From Shewanella sp. AS1 (GTDB lineage: Bacteria; Pseudomonadota; Gammaproteobacteria; Enterobacterales; Shewanellaceae), in NCBI RefSeq assembly GCF_021412565.1, contig NZ_JAKCLJ010000009.1, forward strand, positions 56,938-120,937: a stretch of 64,000 bases of DNA, given 5' to 3'. The position numbers and the translations under genes are program-made. The notes beneath the pieces were generated by a model, which saw only the letters and a list, made by a program, of their open reading frames with translations, was not told where the DNA came from and ran no database searches. Shown here in pieces: positions 19,714-28,668 of the stretch; the first letter of the stretch is position 1; each line of letters starts with the position of its first letter.

Positions 19714-20130
19714 TCAGATTTTCGGCTTGTTTTGCCTGAGCGCCTTAGTGGCGCCGCGCTGCTTCTTGGTATCGACCCGTCGCTGCTGACTGGCTCGGGT
19801 GGGCTTAGTGGCGATGCGTTTCTTCTCTATGACACTCACGCTCTGCACTAGGGCGATAAACTGCGCTAAGGCCTGCTCGCGATTGCTCTCCTGGCTGCGG
19901 CTGCTCTGGCATTTTATGATGATCTTGCCGCTCTTGGTGATGCGATGATCGCGCTTATTGAGCAGTCGGGTCTTATAAAACTCCGGCAAAGAGGATAGAT
20001 TGATATCGAAGATCAGCTGCGCGGCGGTAGAGACCTTGTTGATATGCTGGCCACCGGCGCCGCTGGCACGAATAAATTGCCATTCTATCTCCTTATCTTC
20101 CAGTAGTATGCGATTGCTGATTTTGATCAT
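19714..20130 (-). CDS. arfB: Alternative ribosome-rescue factor ArfB (YaeJ)
   Basis: ArfB enters stalled ribosomes lacking a stop codon and hydrolyses the peptidyl-tRNA. The 138-aa protein has the GGQ loop in SGAGGQHINKVSTA (the catalytic Gln) and the long basic C-terminal tail that inserts into the empty mRNA channel (KKRIATKPTRASQQRRVDTK). The length matches E. coli YaeJ (140). No release-factor codon-recognition domain is present. The gene is single and divergent from the SpoIIAA-like gene. Confidence 0.95.
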   Translation of the reverse strand: MIKISNRILLEDKEIEWQFIRASGAGGQHINKVSTAAQLIFDINLSSLPEFYKTRLLNKRDHRITKSGKIIIKCQSSRSQESNREQALAQFIALVQSVSVIEKKRIATKPTRASQQRRVDTKKQRGATKALRQNKPKI

Positions 20131-20227
20131 TTTGTGCGTTTATTTGCGCTTGGGCATATCATTAAGGTCATGAAATGAGGCAGAATGCTCAACAAATCAT
20201 GTTAACTCGCCTTGCGGAGTCAGGTTT

Positions 20228-20605
20228 ATGTTATGTCAAATTGCCGATATCACCAATGGTGTGATCAGCCTATTTGCCAGTGGTCGTCTATCGACGAAAG
20301 ATTATTGTCAGCAGATAGCGCCAATTCTTGCAGAGTACCAGACTCAGTCGGGAAAAACCTGTATTTATATCGAGGCCGATGTGTTGCTTGAGGGTTGGGA
20401 GAGCCAGTCGCTTTCTGGCGTGGGTGAAGTCAAGTTGCCTGGTTTTGATGCCTTGGTTTTAGTTGGCGGCCCGGACTGGTTCGGTAATGCGGTGCGTCTG
20501 ATGGGCCCCTTTATGCAAGGCGAAGTGGCTTGGTATCCGCTGGAAGAGAAGGCTCAGGCGATCGAGTGGATCACGGCCAAGCTGAGTTGCCCTCTAAGCC
20601 AGTGA
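20228..20605 (+). CDS. SpoIIAA-like (STAS-related) protein
   Basis: The 125-aa protein resembles the SpoIIAA-like/DUF3478 family, small cytosolic proteins with a STAS-like fold. Features are GKTCIYIEADVLLEGW, FDALVLVGGPDWFGNAVRLM and EVAWYPLEEKAQAIEWI. No catalytic residues can be assigned, and no anti-sigma partner is adjacent. It is divergent from arfB across a 97-base shared promoter region. The function is not known. Confidence 0.75.
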   Translation: MLCQIADITNGVISLFASGRLSTKDYCQQIAPILAEYQTQSGKTCIYIEADVLLEGWESQSLSGVGEVKLPGFDALVLVGGPDWFGNAVRLMGPFMQGEVAWYPLEEKAQAIEWITAKLSCPLSQ

Positions 20606-20722
20606 TCACCCGGGTGATTGAACTTCTGCCGGCAGGCAGGGTCTGTCTACCCTGACAGGGTATGAGTATCCAGGTTTTTGGTTAATGAGTGCTAGGTTTA
20701 GTGAACGAGTGATGGATTTAGT

Positions 20723-21151
20723 TTGAATCGAATCTGTGGTTATCGGACAGGGCGCATCGCCCAGATGCTGATGGTGATGCTAGTGACGCTGCAGTTTGCC
20801 GTGGCAAATTTTAGCGCCCATCAGCTGCATCTGGGTAACCATGAGCAGGAAAACGATAACCACCCGCATCTGCAGCTGACCACACAAATTATCAGTTTCG
20901 AGCCGTGTTTAGATTGCCAGTGTGAACTCGAGACCGACCCCAAAGCGGCGACCCATGCCCATAAGATCAAAAAAATACAGACCCAGGAGACAGACCTGTG
21001 TCTCGATTGCCATTGCCATGGCGGTCATCTGAGCCTGTTATCCCAGATGTTCGCAACCCCCGTGATGGCGCTGGCTGATCGGCCTGCTTCCCCTAGTAAA
21101 CTTTACTTCCCGCCCGATACACAACCCAGTTACCGCCCACCCATAGCCTGA
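20723..21151 (+). CDS. Exported His/Cys-rich protein at a metal-efflux locus
   Basis: The 142-aa protein begins with a possible signal peptide (IAQMLMVMLVTLQFAVANFSA). It is then rich in His and Cys: HQLHLGNHEQ, CLDCQCE and CLDCHCHGGH. This strongly suggests metal binding. The start is uncertain: TTG at 20723, with Met codons a little downstream. It lies 124 bases before an RND adaptor gene on the same strand and probably serves as a periplasmic metal carrier or sensor for it. I do not recognise a named family. Confidence 0.65.
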   Translation: MNRICGYRTGRIAQMLMVMLVTLQFAVANFSAHQLHLGNHEQENDNHPHLQLTTQIISFEPCLDCQCELETDPKAATHAHKIKKIQTQETDLCLDCHCHGGHLSLLSQMFATPVMALADRPASPSKLYFPPDTQPSYRPPIA

Positions 21152-21275
21152 TTTCAAGCTTATTGATCTTTTTACTGCTCGCTTGTGGCCTTTAGTCGCA
21201 AGGGCGAGTCGTTGTTTTGGGCCGAGTACGCATTCAGTTGTGCGTCGCTCAGGCTATTGCTTGGAATCAATCTTA

Positions 21276-22415
21276 ATGAAAAAAACAGTCACTATAACGG
21301 CAGGCTGGTTCGCCTGCTTGTTCTCTTTCTCTGTGCTCGCCGCGGGCGAAGATGATCACTCTCATAACCAGAGGCATGATAAGGCGCAAGACACTGCTGG
21401 GCAGGAGCAACACAGCCAGGCACTCATGTTATCGCCAAAACAGCGCCAACTGGCGGCAATCCGAGTGCAGCAGGTGTCACAGCAGCAGTTCAGCCTGGCG
21501 TCACAGGCAACCGCGACCCTTAAAGTGGATCGAGATAGAACCGTTACTCTAGCGCCTCAACTTGAAGTCAGAGTGCTTAAGCGCCATGTGGTGCCGGGTC
21601 AGGAAGTGGTCGCGGGACAGGCACTGCTTACTCTGGGCGGCGCCGCAGTGGCTCAGGCTCAGGCTGATTATATTAAGGCTGCCGCGGAGTGGGATCGGAT
21701 CCGGCGTATGAGTCAGAGCACTGTGAGTGAGAGTGAACGCTTGCAGGCACAGGTGGACGCCGAGTTTGCCCGTGCCACCTTGGAGGCGTTGAAGATGACG
21801 CCAAAGCAGATCAACAATCTGCAATCCTCTCCGGCGGCCATTGGCCGTTATCAGTTGCTGGCGCCAATCGCCGGTCGGGTGCAGCAGGATATGGCGATGT
21901 TAGGTCAGTTGGTCGCGGCAGGTACGGCTCTGATGCAGCTGACCGATGAGTCGCATCTCTGGGTCGAGGCACAGTTGACGCCGCAGCAGGCCCAGCGTGT
22001 CAACTTAGGTGACAGTGCATTGGTCAAGGTGGGTGAGTTCAGCCGTGAAGCCAGGATAATCGGTCGCTCCCATGAGTTAGATCTGATGACCCGCACTGAG
22101 TCGATACTGCTGGCGCTGGCCAATCCGGGGCATGAATTACATGCAGGAGAGTTTGCCGAGATCTATCTGCATGATCCCAGTGTGGCGGGTGTGGTGTTGC
22201 CCGATGCCGCGCTTACCCGAGGCGCCGATGGTGACTGGCAGGTGTTTGTCGAAGATGAAGATGGCTTCGAGGCGGTCGAGGTTGAGGTGATAGAGCGTCA
22301 GCATGGTTTGAGTCTGGTACTTGGGCTGGAGCCAGAGATGAAGGTGGTGATCTCCGGCGCCTTCTTTTTGGCCTCTGAGCTAGCTAAGTCTGGCTTCGAT
22401 ATACACAGCCACTAG
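21276..22415 (+). CDS. RND efflux periplasmic adaptor (CzcB/CusB-like)
   Basis: This membrane-fusion protein connects an inner-membrane RND pump to an outer-membrane channel. From the ATG at 21276 it has 379 aa with a signal peptide, a His-rich N-terminus (EDDHSHNQRHDK), a lipoyl/barrel-sandwich region (LEVRVLKRHVVPGQEVVAGQ), an alpha hairpin (about 130-190) and a second beta domain. The His patch fits metal chaperoning. It is 12 bases upstream of the CzcA-like gene. The exact metal is not known; the CusA-like motif of the pump hints at copper/silver, but this is weak. Confidence 0.88.
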   Translation: MKKTVTITAGWFACLFSFSVLAAGEDDHSHNQRHDKAQDTAGQEQHSQALMLSPKQRQLAAIRVQQVSQQQFSLASQATATLKVDRDRTVTLAPQLEVRVLKRHVVPGQEVVAGQALLTLGGAAVAQAQADYIKAAAEWDRIRRMSQSTVSESERLQAQVDAEFARATLEALKMTPKQINNLQSSPAAIGRYQLLAPIAGRVQQDMAMLGQLVAAGTALMQLTDESHLWVEAQLTPQQAQRVNLGDSALVKVGEFSREARIIGRSHELDLMTRTESILLALANPGHELHAGEFAEIYLHDPSVAGVVLPDAALTRGADGDWQVFVEDEDGFEAVEVEVIERQHGLSLVLGLEPEMKVVISGAFFLASELAKSGFDIHSH

Positions 22416-22427
22416 TAGGAGGCGGTT

Positions 22428-25400
22428 ATGTTAGAGACAATAATTGCCGCGGCGGTGCGCCACCGCTTGCTGGTGGTGCTGGCGCTGTTGGGTGCTGTGA
22501 TCACCAGTATGATCGTCCTGCCCAAGCTGAATCTGGATGCCTTTCCCGATGTCACCAATGTGCAGGTGACAGTGAACACAGATGCCCAGGGGCTGGCGGC
22601 TGAGGAGGTGGAGAAACTTATCAGTTATCCAGTGGAGTCGGCCATGTATGCCTTGCCTGGGGTGACAGAGGTGCGTTCCTTGTCGCGCACGGGCCTGTCG
22701 ATTGTGACTGTGGTATTTGCCGAGGGCACAGATATCTATTTTGCCAGACAGCAGGTGTTTGAGCAGTTGCAGGCGGCACGGGAGATGATCCCATCGGGGG
22801 TCGGTGTGCCTGAAATCGGCCCCAATACCTCGGGGTTGGGGCAGATCTATCAATACATTCTTCGCGCCGAGCCGGGAGCGGGGATCTCAGCCTTTGAGCT
22901 CAGATCTCTCAACGATTATCTGGTTAAGCTGCTTATGATGCCGGTTTCCGGGGTGACAGAGGTGCTTTCGTTTGGCGGCGATGTACGTCAATATCAAGTG
23001 CAGGTGGATCCCAACCGACTGCGCAGTTACAAGCTGTCTATGGAGCAGGTGACAGCTGCGCTTGAGAGCAATAATCGCAATGCCGGCGGCTGGTTTATGG
23101 AACAAGGCCAGGAACAGCTGGTGGTGCGCGGCTATGGTTTATTGCCTGCCGGTGACGCTGGGCTGAGGGCGATAGCGCAAATCCCCCTGACCGAAGTGGC
23201 GGGAACCCCAGTGCGCATCGAGGATATTGCCAACATCGCCTATGGCAGTGAGGTCCGTGTCGGCGCCGTGACTATGACCCGTAGGGATGATTCAGGTCAG
23301 CCGCAGGCGCTGGGCGAGGTCGTGGCGGGCGTGGTGTTAAAACGCATGGGTGCCAATACTAATGCCACGATAGAGGATATCAATAAGCGGGCCGCCATGA
23401 TTCAACAGGCTTTGCCCCAAGGCGTGGCTTTCGAGGTGTTTTACGATCAGGCGGATCTGGTCAATAAGGCGGTCACCACAGTCACGGATGCCCTGCTGAT
23501 GGCCTTTGTGTTTATTTTGACTATCTTGGCCCTGTTTCTGGTCAATCTCGGTGCCACCTTGCTGGTGCTGCTCTCTATTCCTATCTCTATCGGCCTGGCT
23601 CTGATGCTGATGAGTTATTTAGGCATGTCGGCAAATCTTATGTCTCTGGGCGGTCTGGCGGTCGCCATCGGCATGCTGGTGGATGGCTCTGTGGTGATGG
23701 TGGAAAATATCTTTAAGCATCTGACCCAGCCAGACAGGCGTCATCTACAGGACGCTCGGGTGCGGGCAGATAATGTGCTTGACCCTTATCATGGCGATCA
23801 AGATGGTGTGCCAGAAGGTACGGCCAGCGGCATCAAGGTGCGTATCATGTTGGCGGCATTTGAAGTGGGTAAACCTATCTTCTTTGCTACCGCTATTATT
23901 ATCTTAGTGTTTGCGCCTCTGTTTGCCCTGGAAGGGGTCGAAGGTAAGCTGTTTCAGCCCATGGCCGTGAGTATTATTCTGGCCATGTTATCGGCACTCC
24001 TGGTGGCCTTGATTGCCGTGCCGGCACTGGCTGTGTATCTGTTTCGCCGTGGTGTCACCTTAAGGCGCAGTGTGCTGTTGACCCCGCTAGAGACGGGATA
24101 CCGCAGGCTGCTGGCCCAAGTGATCGCTAGACCTAAGGCCGTTTTCTTCTGCGCTGTACTGCTGTTTGCCTTGAGTATGGTGCTGTTGCCAAGACTCGGC
24201 ACAGAGTTTGTGCCTGAGCTGGAGGAGGGCACAATCAACCTCAGGGTGACGCTGGCGCCAACCGCCAGCCTCAACACGGCTCTGGAGGTGGCTCCGAAAC
24301 TGGAGCAATTACTGCTTGAGTTTCCCGAGGTGGAGTACGCCCTGAGCCGGATCGGTGCCGCCGAGCTGGGAGGCGATCCTGAGCCTGTGAGCAATATTGA
24401 GATCTATATCGGCCTCAAACCGATAGAGGAATGGCAATCGGCTCACAATCGCCTAGCGTTGCAGCGGCTGATGGAACAGAAGTTGAGTGAGTTTCCCGGT
24501 CTGCTGCTCACCTTCTCCCAGCCTATCGCGACCCGGGTCGATGAGCTGCTCTCGGGCGTCAAGGCGCAGCTGGCAATCAAGCTGTTTGGGCCAGATCTGA
24601 ATGTATTATCCCAGAAAGGGGGGCAGCTCACCGAGCTGGTGGCGCAGATCCCAGGCGCAGTGGATGTGTCCCTAGAACAGGTCTCCGGCGAAGCGCAGCT
24701 GGTGGTGAGGCCTAAACGGGATCTGTTGGCACGCTATGGGATCAGCGTCGATGATGTGATGAGCCTGGTGAGTCAAGGCGTGGGCGGTGTCAGTGCAGGT
24801 CAGGTGATAGAGGGGAACGCCAGATATGATATCAATGTGCGCCTGGCAGCCGAATATCGTCGCTCGCCCGATGTATTACGAGACTTGCTGCTTGAAGGAG
24901 TGAACGGGGCTACCGTGCGTTTAGGGGAGGTGGCCGAGGTGCAGGTAGAGATGGCGCCGCCCAATATTCGCCGTGATGATGTGCAGCGACGCGTCGTGGT
25001 GCAGGCCAATGTCTCCGGGCGCGATATGGGGTCTGTGGTGGCCGACATTTATGCTCTGGTGCCTCAGGTTCAGTTGCCGCCCGGCTATACCTTAGTGGTG
25101 GGGGGGCAGTATGAGAATCAGCAGCGCGCCCAGCAGAAGCTGATCTTGGTCGTGCCTGTCTCTATCGTCCTTATCGCCTTATTGCTCTATTTTTCCTTCG
25201 CCTCGATAAAGCAGGTGGGGCTGATCATGGTCAATGTGCCGCTGGCGCTGATTGGTGGTGTGTTGGCCTTATATCTTAGTGGTACCTATCTGTCTGTGCC
25301 CAGTTCCATCGGCTTTATTACTCTGTTCGGTGTGGCCGTGCTTAATGGCGTGGTGCTGGTGGATGCCATTAATCAGCGCAGGCAGACAAATGATCCGCTG

Positions 25401-25625
25401 TTTACTTGTGTGTATGAGGGTGCCATAGGTCGACTGCGTCCCGTGTTGATGACGGCGCTGACCTCGGCGCTGGGGCTGCTGCCGATTTTGCTCTCCAGTG
25501 GCGTGGGCAGTGAGATACAAAAGCCGCTGGCCGTGGTGATAATGGGTGGCCTGTTCAGTTCGACTGCACTGACTTTGCTCGTGCTGCCAACCCTTTATCT
25601 GTGGCTCTATCGGCGAGATCTTTAA
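22428..25625 (+). CDS. Heavy-metal efflux RND transporter (CzcA/CusA family)
   Basis: The 1065-aa protein is an inner-membrane proton-driven metal exporter with 12 helices and two large periplasmic loops. Its start (LETIIAAAVRHRLLVVLALL), PNTSGLGQIYQY region and second half (RLGTEFVPELEEGTINLRV) are typical of HME-RND pumps. The helix-4 motif is AVAIGMLVDGSVVMVEN: D419 and E426 are kept, but position 413 is Ala as in CusA, where CzcA has Asp (DFG). A roughly 35-residue loop rich in charge (about 431-465) follows. AGGAGG precedes the ATG. No outer-membrane channel gene is present. Confidence 0.92.
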   Translation: MLETIIAAAVRHRLLVVLALLGAVITSMIVLPKLNLDAFPDVTNVQVTVNTDAQGLAAEEVEKLISYPVESAMYALPGVTEVRSLSRTGLSIVTVVFAEGTDIYFARQQVFEQLQAAREMIPSGVGVPEIGPNTSGLGQIYQYILRAEPGAGISAFELRSLNDYLVKLLMMPVSGVTEVLSFGGDVRQYQVQVDPNRLRSYKLSMEQVTAALESNNRNAGGWFMEQGQEQLVVRGYGLLPAGDAGLRAIAQIPLTEVAGTPVRIEDIANIAYGSEVRVGAVTMTRRDDSGQPQALGEVVAGVVLKRMGANTNATIEDINKRAAMIQQALPQGVAFEVFYDQADLVNKAVTTVTDALLMAFVFILTILALFLVNLGATLLVLLSIPISIGLALMLMSYLGMSANLMSLGGLAVAIGMLVDGSVVMVENIFKHLTQPDRRHLQDARVRADNVLDPYHGDQDGVPEGTASGIKVRIMLAAFEVGKPIFFATAIIILVFAPLFALEGVEGKLFQPMAVSIILAMLSALLVALIAVPALAVYLFRRGVTLRRSVLLTPLETGYRRLLAQVIARPKAVFFCAVLLFALSMVLLPRLGTEFVPELEEGTINLRVTLAPTASLNTALEVAPKLEQLLLEFPEVEYALSRIGAAELGGDPEPVSNIEIYIGLKPIEEWQSAHNRLALQRLMEQKLSEFPGLLLTFSQPIATRVDELLSGVKAQLAIKLFGPDLNVLSQKGGQLTELVAQIPGAVDVSLEQVSGEAQLVVRPKRDLLARYGISVDDVMSLVSQGVGGVSAGQVIEGNARYDINVRLAAEYRRSPDVLRDLLLEGVNGATVRLGEVAEVQVEMAPPNIRRDDVQRRVVVQANVSGRDMGSVVADIYALVPQVQLPPGYTLVVGGQYENQQRAQQKLILVVPVSIVLIALLLYFSFASIKQVGLIMVNVPLALIGGVLALYLSGTYLSVPSSIGFITLFGVAVLNGVVLVDAINQRRQTNDPLFTCVYEGAIGRLRPVLMTALTSALGLLPILLSSGVGSEIQKPLAVVIMGGLFSSTALTLLVLPTLYLWLYRRDL

Positions 25626-25637
25626 TTGATCTAGTTC

Positions 25638-25661
25638 GGCCGGAGGTCTTAGCCTCCGGCC
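25638..25661 (+). terminator. Hairpin after the metal-efflux operon
   Basis: GGCCGGAGG (25638-25646) pairs with CCTCCGGCC (25653-25661) around TCTTAG. The following bases are only moderately T-rich, so termination may be incomplete. It also faces the 3' end of the converging YhcH gene. Confidence 0.6.
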
Positions 25662-25683
25662 TTAGGCTCTTATGGCTCTTATA

Positions 25684-26145
25684 TTAGACCTTAACTTTTA
25701 TCACCACTTTTCTGACCTGTGTCGGCGTGCTGCCTGTGCCCGGCATATGTATATCCTGGGGGAAGAAGAGGGCGAACATGCCTGCCTTTAACGGGATAAA
25801 GGCAGCATCGGCCTGATTGGGCTCATAATCAAATTCGGCGTAGTCATGTTTGTCATGGTAGGGCTTAGAGGGCAGTTGATCTTTTAAGGGCAGATAGCCG
25901 AACTCCTCTTCACCCGAGACTACAAACTGTACATCGATATAGCGCCTATGTACTTCGAAGGGCTGGTTTTCTTTGGGCTTGGTCTGGTAGTCGTTGACTA
26001 TCACAAACAGATCTTTGCCGTCGAGCTCATAGCTTCCCACCTCCAGCTTAGAAAAGTCGGTATCGGCCAGATGCTTAAGTGCTGCAGCTATGCGTGGGCT
26101 GAGGTGTGTGTACAGGGCAATATTATCTAAGGTATCTATTATCAT
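25684..26145 (-). CDS. YhcH/YjgK/YiaL-family protein
   Basis: The start at 26145 gives MIIDTLDNIALYTHLSPRI and 153 aa, matching family starts; the longer frame adds an unrelated tail. Conserved signs are VNDYQTKPKENQPFEVHRRYIDVQFVVSGEEEFGY and the C-terminal FALFFPQDIHMPG motif with a His that may bind a metal. Members are small cupin-like proteins linked to sialic acid or uronate-sugar metabolism in some bacteria; the role here is unknown. It is convergent with the RND operon, and no sugar genes adjoin it. Confidence 0.85.
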   Translation of the reverse strand: MIIDTLDNIALYTHLSPRIAAALKHLADTDFSKLEVGSYELDGKDLFVIVNDYQTKPKENQPFEVHRRYIDVQFVVSGEEEFGYLPLKDQLPSKPYHDKHDYAEFDYEPNQADAAFIPLKAGMFALFFPQDIHMPGTGSTPTQVRKVVIKVKV

Positions 26146-26492
26146 GGCGTCCAGCTCAGCTTGGTTGATTGTGGGTTCACGCTCTTTGCCGCCCATCATC
26201 TATGGTCGCGGGATCTGCATCTTAAACTATAGCCCGAGTGGCTCAAAGCAGTTTGTTATTATCTAATAAACACTTAGCTAGTGCTGCAGGCTCAGGTTAG
26301 TTTTTATGCAACAAAGTGACTAAAATTTAGGTCTAATTTGTAGATGGTTAAGCAGGGAAGAGGGAGGATAGATCTTGGCCATCAAGCAGTAATTTTATCA
26401 ACTGCTACACTTTACAGATATTGCTCCTGGTCACTGATTTCTGCCAAGGATCGCGTAACACGGCAGGCACCGACCATGTGGAGGAGGTTGCT
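26146..26492. other. Intergenic region with no gene
   Basis: Nothing coding is supported between the YhcH gene and the Lon-domain gene, which are divergent here. It should hold both promoters; I could not fix them. Confidence 0.4.
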
Positions 26493-27086
26493 ATGTTAAC
26501 CCATGAGATGGCATTAATTACGCGCGATGATCTGTTGTTACCCGGCGGCCGCCTGGAGCTTAGGGTTGCAGGTCCCTGTGCCTTGAGTCTAATTGCCGAA
26601 GTGCTCAAGGGACATTATGCACTGGCTTTTGCCATGCAAAAAGCCAATGCCATTCCTCCCTGTTATCCAATCGCGACTCAATGTGAAATTATCGATTTTA
26701 ATCAACTCGAAGATGATGCGCTCGGCTTAGTGCTTGAGGGCAAGCAGAGGGTAAAAATATTGTCCGCGGCTCAGCGCCGTGACGGTAACTGGATCGCCCG
26801 AACCATGGCCAGTAATAACTGGCAGCAGGAGCCGATTCGAGGTGAGTTTGAGCTGATCAGTGCGGCCTTAAAGCAGTTTTATCAGGTTAATCCGGCGCTG
26901 TTTGATCTCTACTCAGATCTGCATCTGGACGATGCAACCTGGGTCAGTCAGCGTTGGCTGGAGGTGTTGCCTCTCTATAATCGCGACAAACAGGTGCTGG
27001 TCAATCAGCCCGACTGCCATAAGACGATGAATTTTGTGCTCGAACTGATCAAGTCCCATGCGAGAAGCTCAAGGGCGGAAGAGTAA
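26493..27086 (+). CDS. Lon N-terminal-domain (substrate-binding, PUA-like) protein
   Basis: The 197-aa protein matches the LON substrate-binding domain found alone in many bacteria, outside the protease. Signs are ALITRDDLLLPGGRLELRV at the start and CEIIDFNQLEDDALGLVLEG. It lacks an ATPase and a protease domain. The ATG at 26493 follows GAGGAGGTTG, an excellent ribosome site, so the longer frame from 26421 is rejected. The function is not known; a role as adaptor or regulator of protein turnover is only suggested by the domain. Confidence 0.85.
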   Translation: MLTHEMALITRDDLLLPGGRLELRVAGPCALSLIAEVLKGHYALAFAMQKANAIPPCYPIATQCEIIDFNQLEDDALGLVLEGKQRVKILSAAQRRDGNWIARTMASNNWQQEPIRGEFELISAALKQFYQVNPALFDLYSDLHLDDATWVSQRWLEVLPLYNRDKQVLVNQPDCHKTMNFVLELIKSHARSSRAEE

Positions 27087-27112
27087 GCCTGCTACTGGCA
27101 CTGACAAGCTAA

Positions 27113-27150
27113 AATGCCCGGCAGATCTATGATTTGTCGGGCATTCATTT
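27113..27150. terminator. Bidirectional terminator between the Lon-domain gene and the LprI/MliC gene
   Basis: AATGCCCGGCA (27113-27123) pairs with TGTCGGGCATT (27135-27145), 11 pairs including one G-U, followed by a T-rich stretch. An A-run on the left arm serves the converging minus-strand gene. Confidence 0.75.
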
Positions 27151-27158
27151 TTATGATT

Positions 27159-27779
27159 TTATTTAGGCTTACATAGCATCTCGGGGGCATTATAACCCCA
27201 GGTGATAGTCGCCTCGCCCTGATGTTCCCAGAAAGCTTCATTACGGCCCTGGTAGTGAGTGCCGCTGGCACTGGGCTGTATGATCATTAAGCTGCTGCTA
27301 TCACCATATTCGGCGATCAGGGTTGCCGGCTCAGTCTTAAAGTAGGTGACAACTACCTCTTTGGCGGGATTGCCATCACAGGCGAAATAGACAGGTTGTG
27401 AATAGTCCACTAAGCGATATTTGGCTTGGAGCGTGATGATGCGATTTTGGTAGCTTTCCTTAACACACAGCCGTTGATCTGCACTCTTCCAACATTCGTT
27501 GCGTCCTTTTATCCAACCTCGCTGCTCTGCCTCAAGCAGAGGGGGTTGTTGATTCTCTGCCTTGGCCTGTGCTCGGGCATAAACCTGAGCCAGCTGATTA
27601 TCGAGTACCGCGAGCTCTGTTTGCTGGCAGATAAGGGTCTCAACACTGCTCAGCTCTGGTGCGGCGCAATCGAAGCTGGGAGTTATTCTTAAGTGTTCTT
27701 GCTTTGCCTCTGAAGGGGGATTGGTGCAAGCACTCAGAAAGATGCCAGTAAGCAGTGATACCAAAATAGGTTTGGTCAT
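27159..27779 (-). CDS. Lipoprotein with LprI-type and MliC lysozyme-inhibitor domains
   Basis: From the start at 27779 the 206-aa protein has a lipobox (LSAC). The first domain is LprI/DUF1311-like, with Cys-rich CQQTELAVLDNQLAQVYARA and GWIKGRNECWKSADQ. A second domain, YFACDGNPAKEVVVTYF...EAFWEHQGEATITWG, has the MliC signature that blocks c-type lysozyme. The combination points to an envelope lipoprotein that protects peptidoglycan from host or competitor lysozyme. Fusion of the two domains is known in other proteobacteria. It is a stand-alone gene. Confidence 0.85.
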   Translation of the reverse strand: MTKPILVSLLTGIFLSACTNPPSEAKQEHLRITPSFDCAAPELSSVETLICQQTELAVLDNQLAQVYARAQAKAENQQPPLLEAEQRGWIKGRNECWKSADQRLCVKESYQNRIITLQAKYRLVDYSQPVYFACDGNPAKEVVVTYFKTEPATLIAEYGDSSSLMIIQPSASGTHYQGRNEAFWEHQGEATITWGYNAPEMLCKPK

Positions 27780-28401
27780 AGTAAAAGCCAAAAGTAAGGA
27801 GAAGATATTACTGAGGATATCCTCTGTACCCTGTGTCAGCAAATTTGTTATCTTCAGAGTGAAAGGCTCATCGTTTTGATTTTGTCGCTTATATTTTAGC
27901 TTGTTAAAAAGATTAGCCTGTTAGAAAGATGAGGGTTTTACCTTGATCTCGAGAAAACGCATGGAGGGGGGAGATGACACTTAGGGTTTTGCTCAATGGT
28001 AAAAAGGCATTGCCAGAAAACTGCCCTATATTGCTTCCTGATCCCAAAACCGCTTAACGAAAATAATAAGCCAGTTGCTGACATAAGTTAAACGGTTGTT
28101 TTATTTTTTGAGCAAGCATCTTTGGGTAATTTAGCAGCAAGTAAATTATTTTTTATTTATTAACACCAGATTTAAACGCTTGGTTTTTTACTCCTGCCAA
28201 TGAAGATTAGTTTTAACTGTTTAATATTCATATATTTGCACTTAATTATTCTGCCTCTGTTTTTCTTTTTGGTATATTTATTTGACCAATATAATTCATT
28301 GACAAGCCTATTTAATGGTCATTAAATCAATAGTGGGTGTTTAAAAAATAAAACATTTTACTGTGTTTTATTTTTGTTGATGGGCTGAGGCTAGGGTGTC
28401 G
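27780..28401 (+). other. AT-rich intergenic region with one possible tiny gene
   Basis: This 622-base region holds no full-size gene. It contains a 27-codon frame with an excellent ribosome site (listed separately). The rest, especially from 28070 to 28380, is AT-rich with no recognisable gene. Confidence 0.4.
27974..28057 (+). CDS. Possible 27-aa peptide with strong ribosome site
   Basis: GGAGGGGGGAG ends directly before ATG at 27974. The frame reads MTLRVLLNGKKALPENCPIL and stops at 28057. The ribosome site is far better than chance for such a short frame, but no homologue is known to me and no hydrophobic segment is clear. It could be a small protein, a leader peptide, or chance. Confidence 0.3.
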   Translation: MTLRVLLNGKKALPENCPILLPDPKTA

Positions 28402-28560
28402 ATGATGAAAAGCGCAATAGGTGAAGAAAAGAGTATGCCGGGATTTGAAAGTGACAATGGGCGTCAGGAGCGTATCGAATATCTTGAACAGATGCTCGAT
28501 GGCAATGAAACCGACCTGAAAGACGAAGAACCCGATTGTTATGTTTTAAGCTATAACTGA
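28402..28560 (+). CDS. Small acidic protein of unknown function
   Basis: The 52-aa frame (MMKSAIGEEKSMPGFESDNG to YVLSYN) is acidic and has an amphipathic segment RQERIEYLEQMLDG, suggesting a short coiled coil. A moderate ribosome site (GAGGCTAGGG) precedes it. It stands alone, divergent from nothing in particular, and upstream sequence is AT-rich. It is not recognised. Confidence 0.45.
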   Translation: MMKSAIGEEKSMPGFESDNGRQERIEYLEQMLDGNETDLKDEEPDCYVLSYN

Positions 28561-28668
28561 CAAGCAATAACTGACGCTTAGGATTTGCTGAGGCTTGTTC
28601 GGGTGAACAAGCATCCCAGCCTTGTATATTCCAGCATAATATCAAGCGTAGCGAGTCTAGATTAACAG

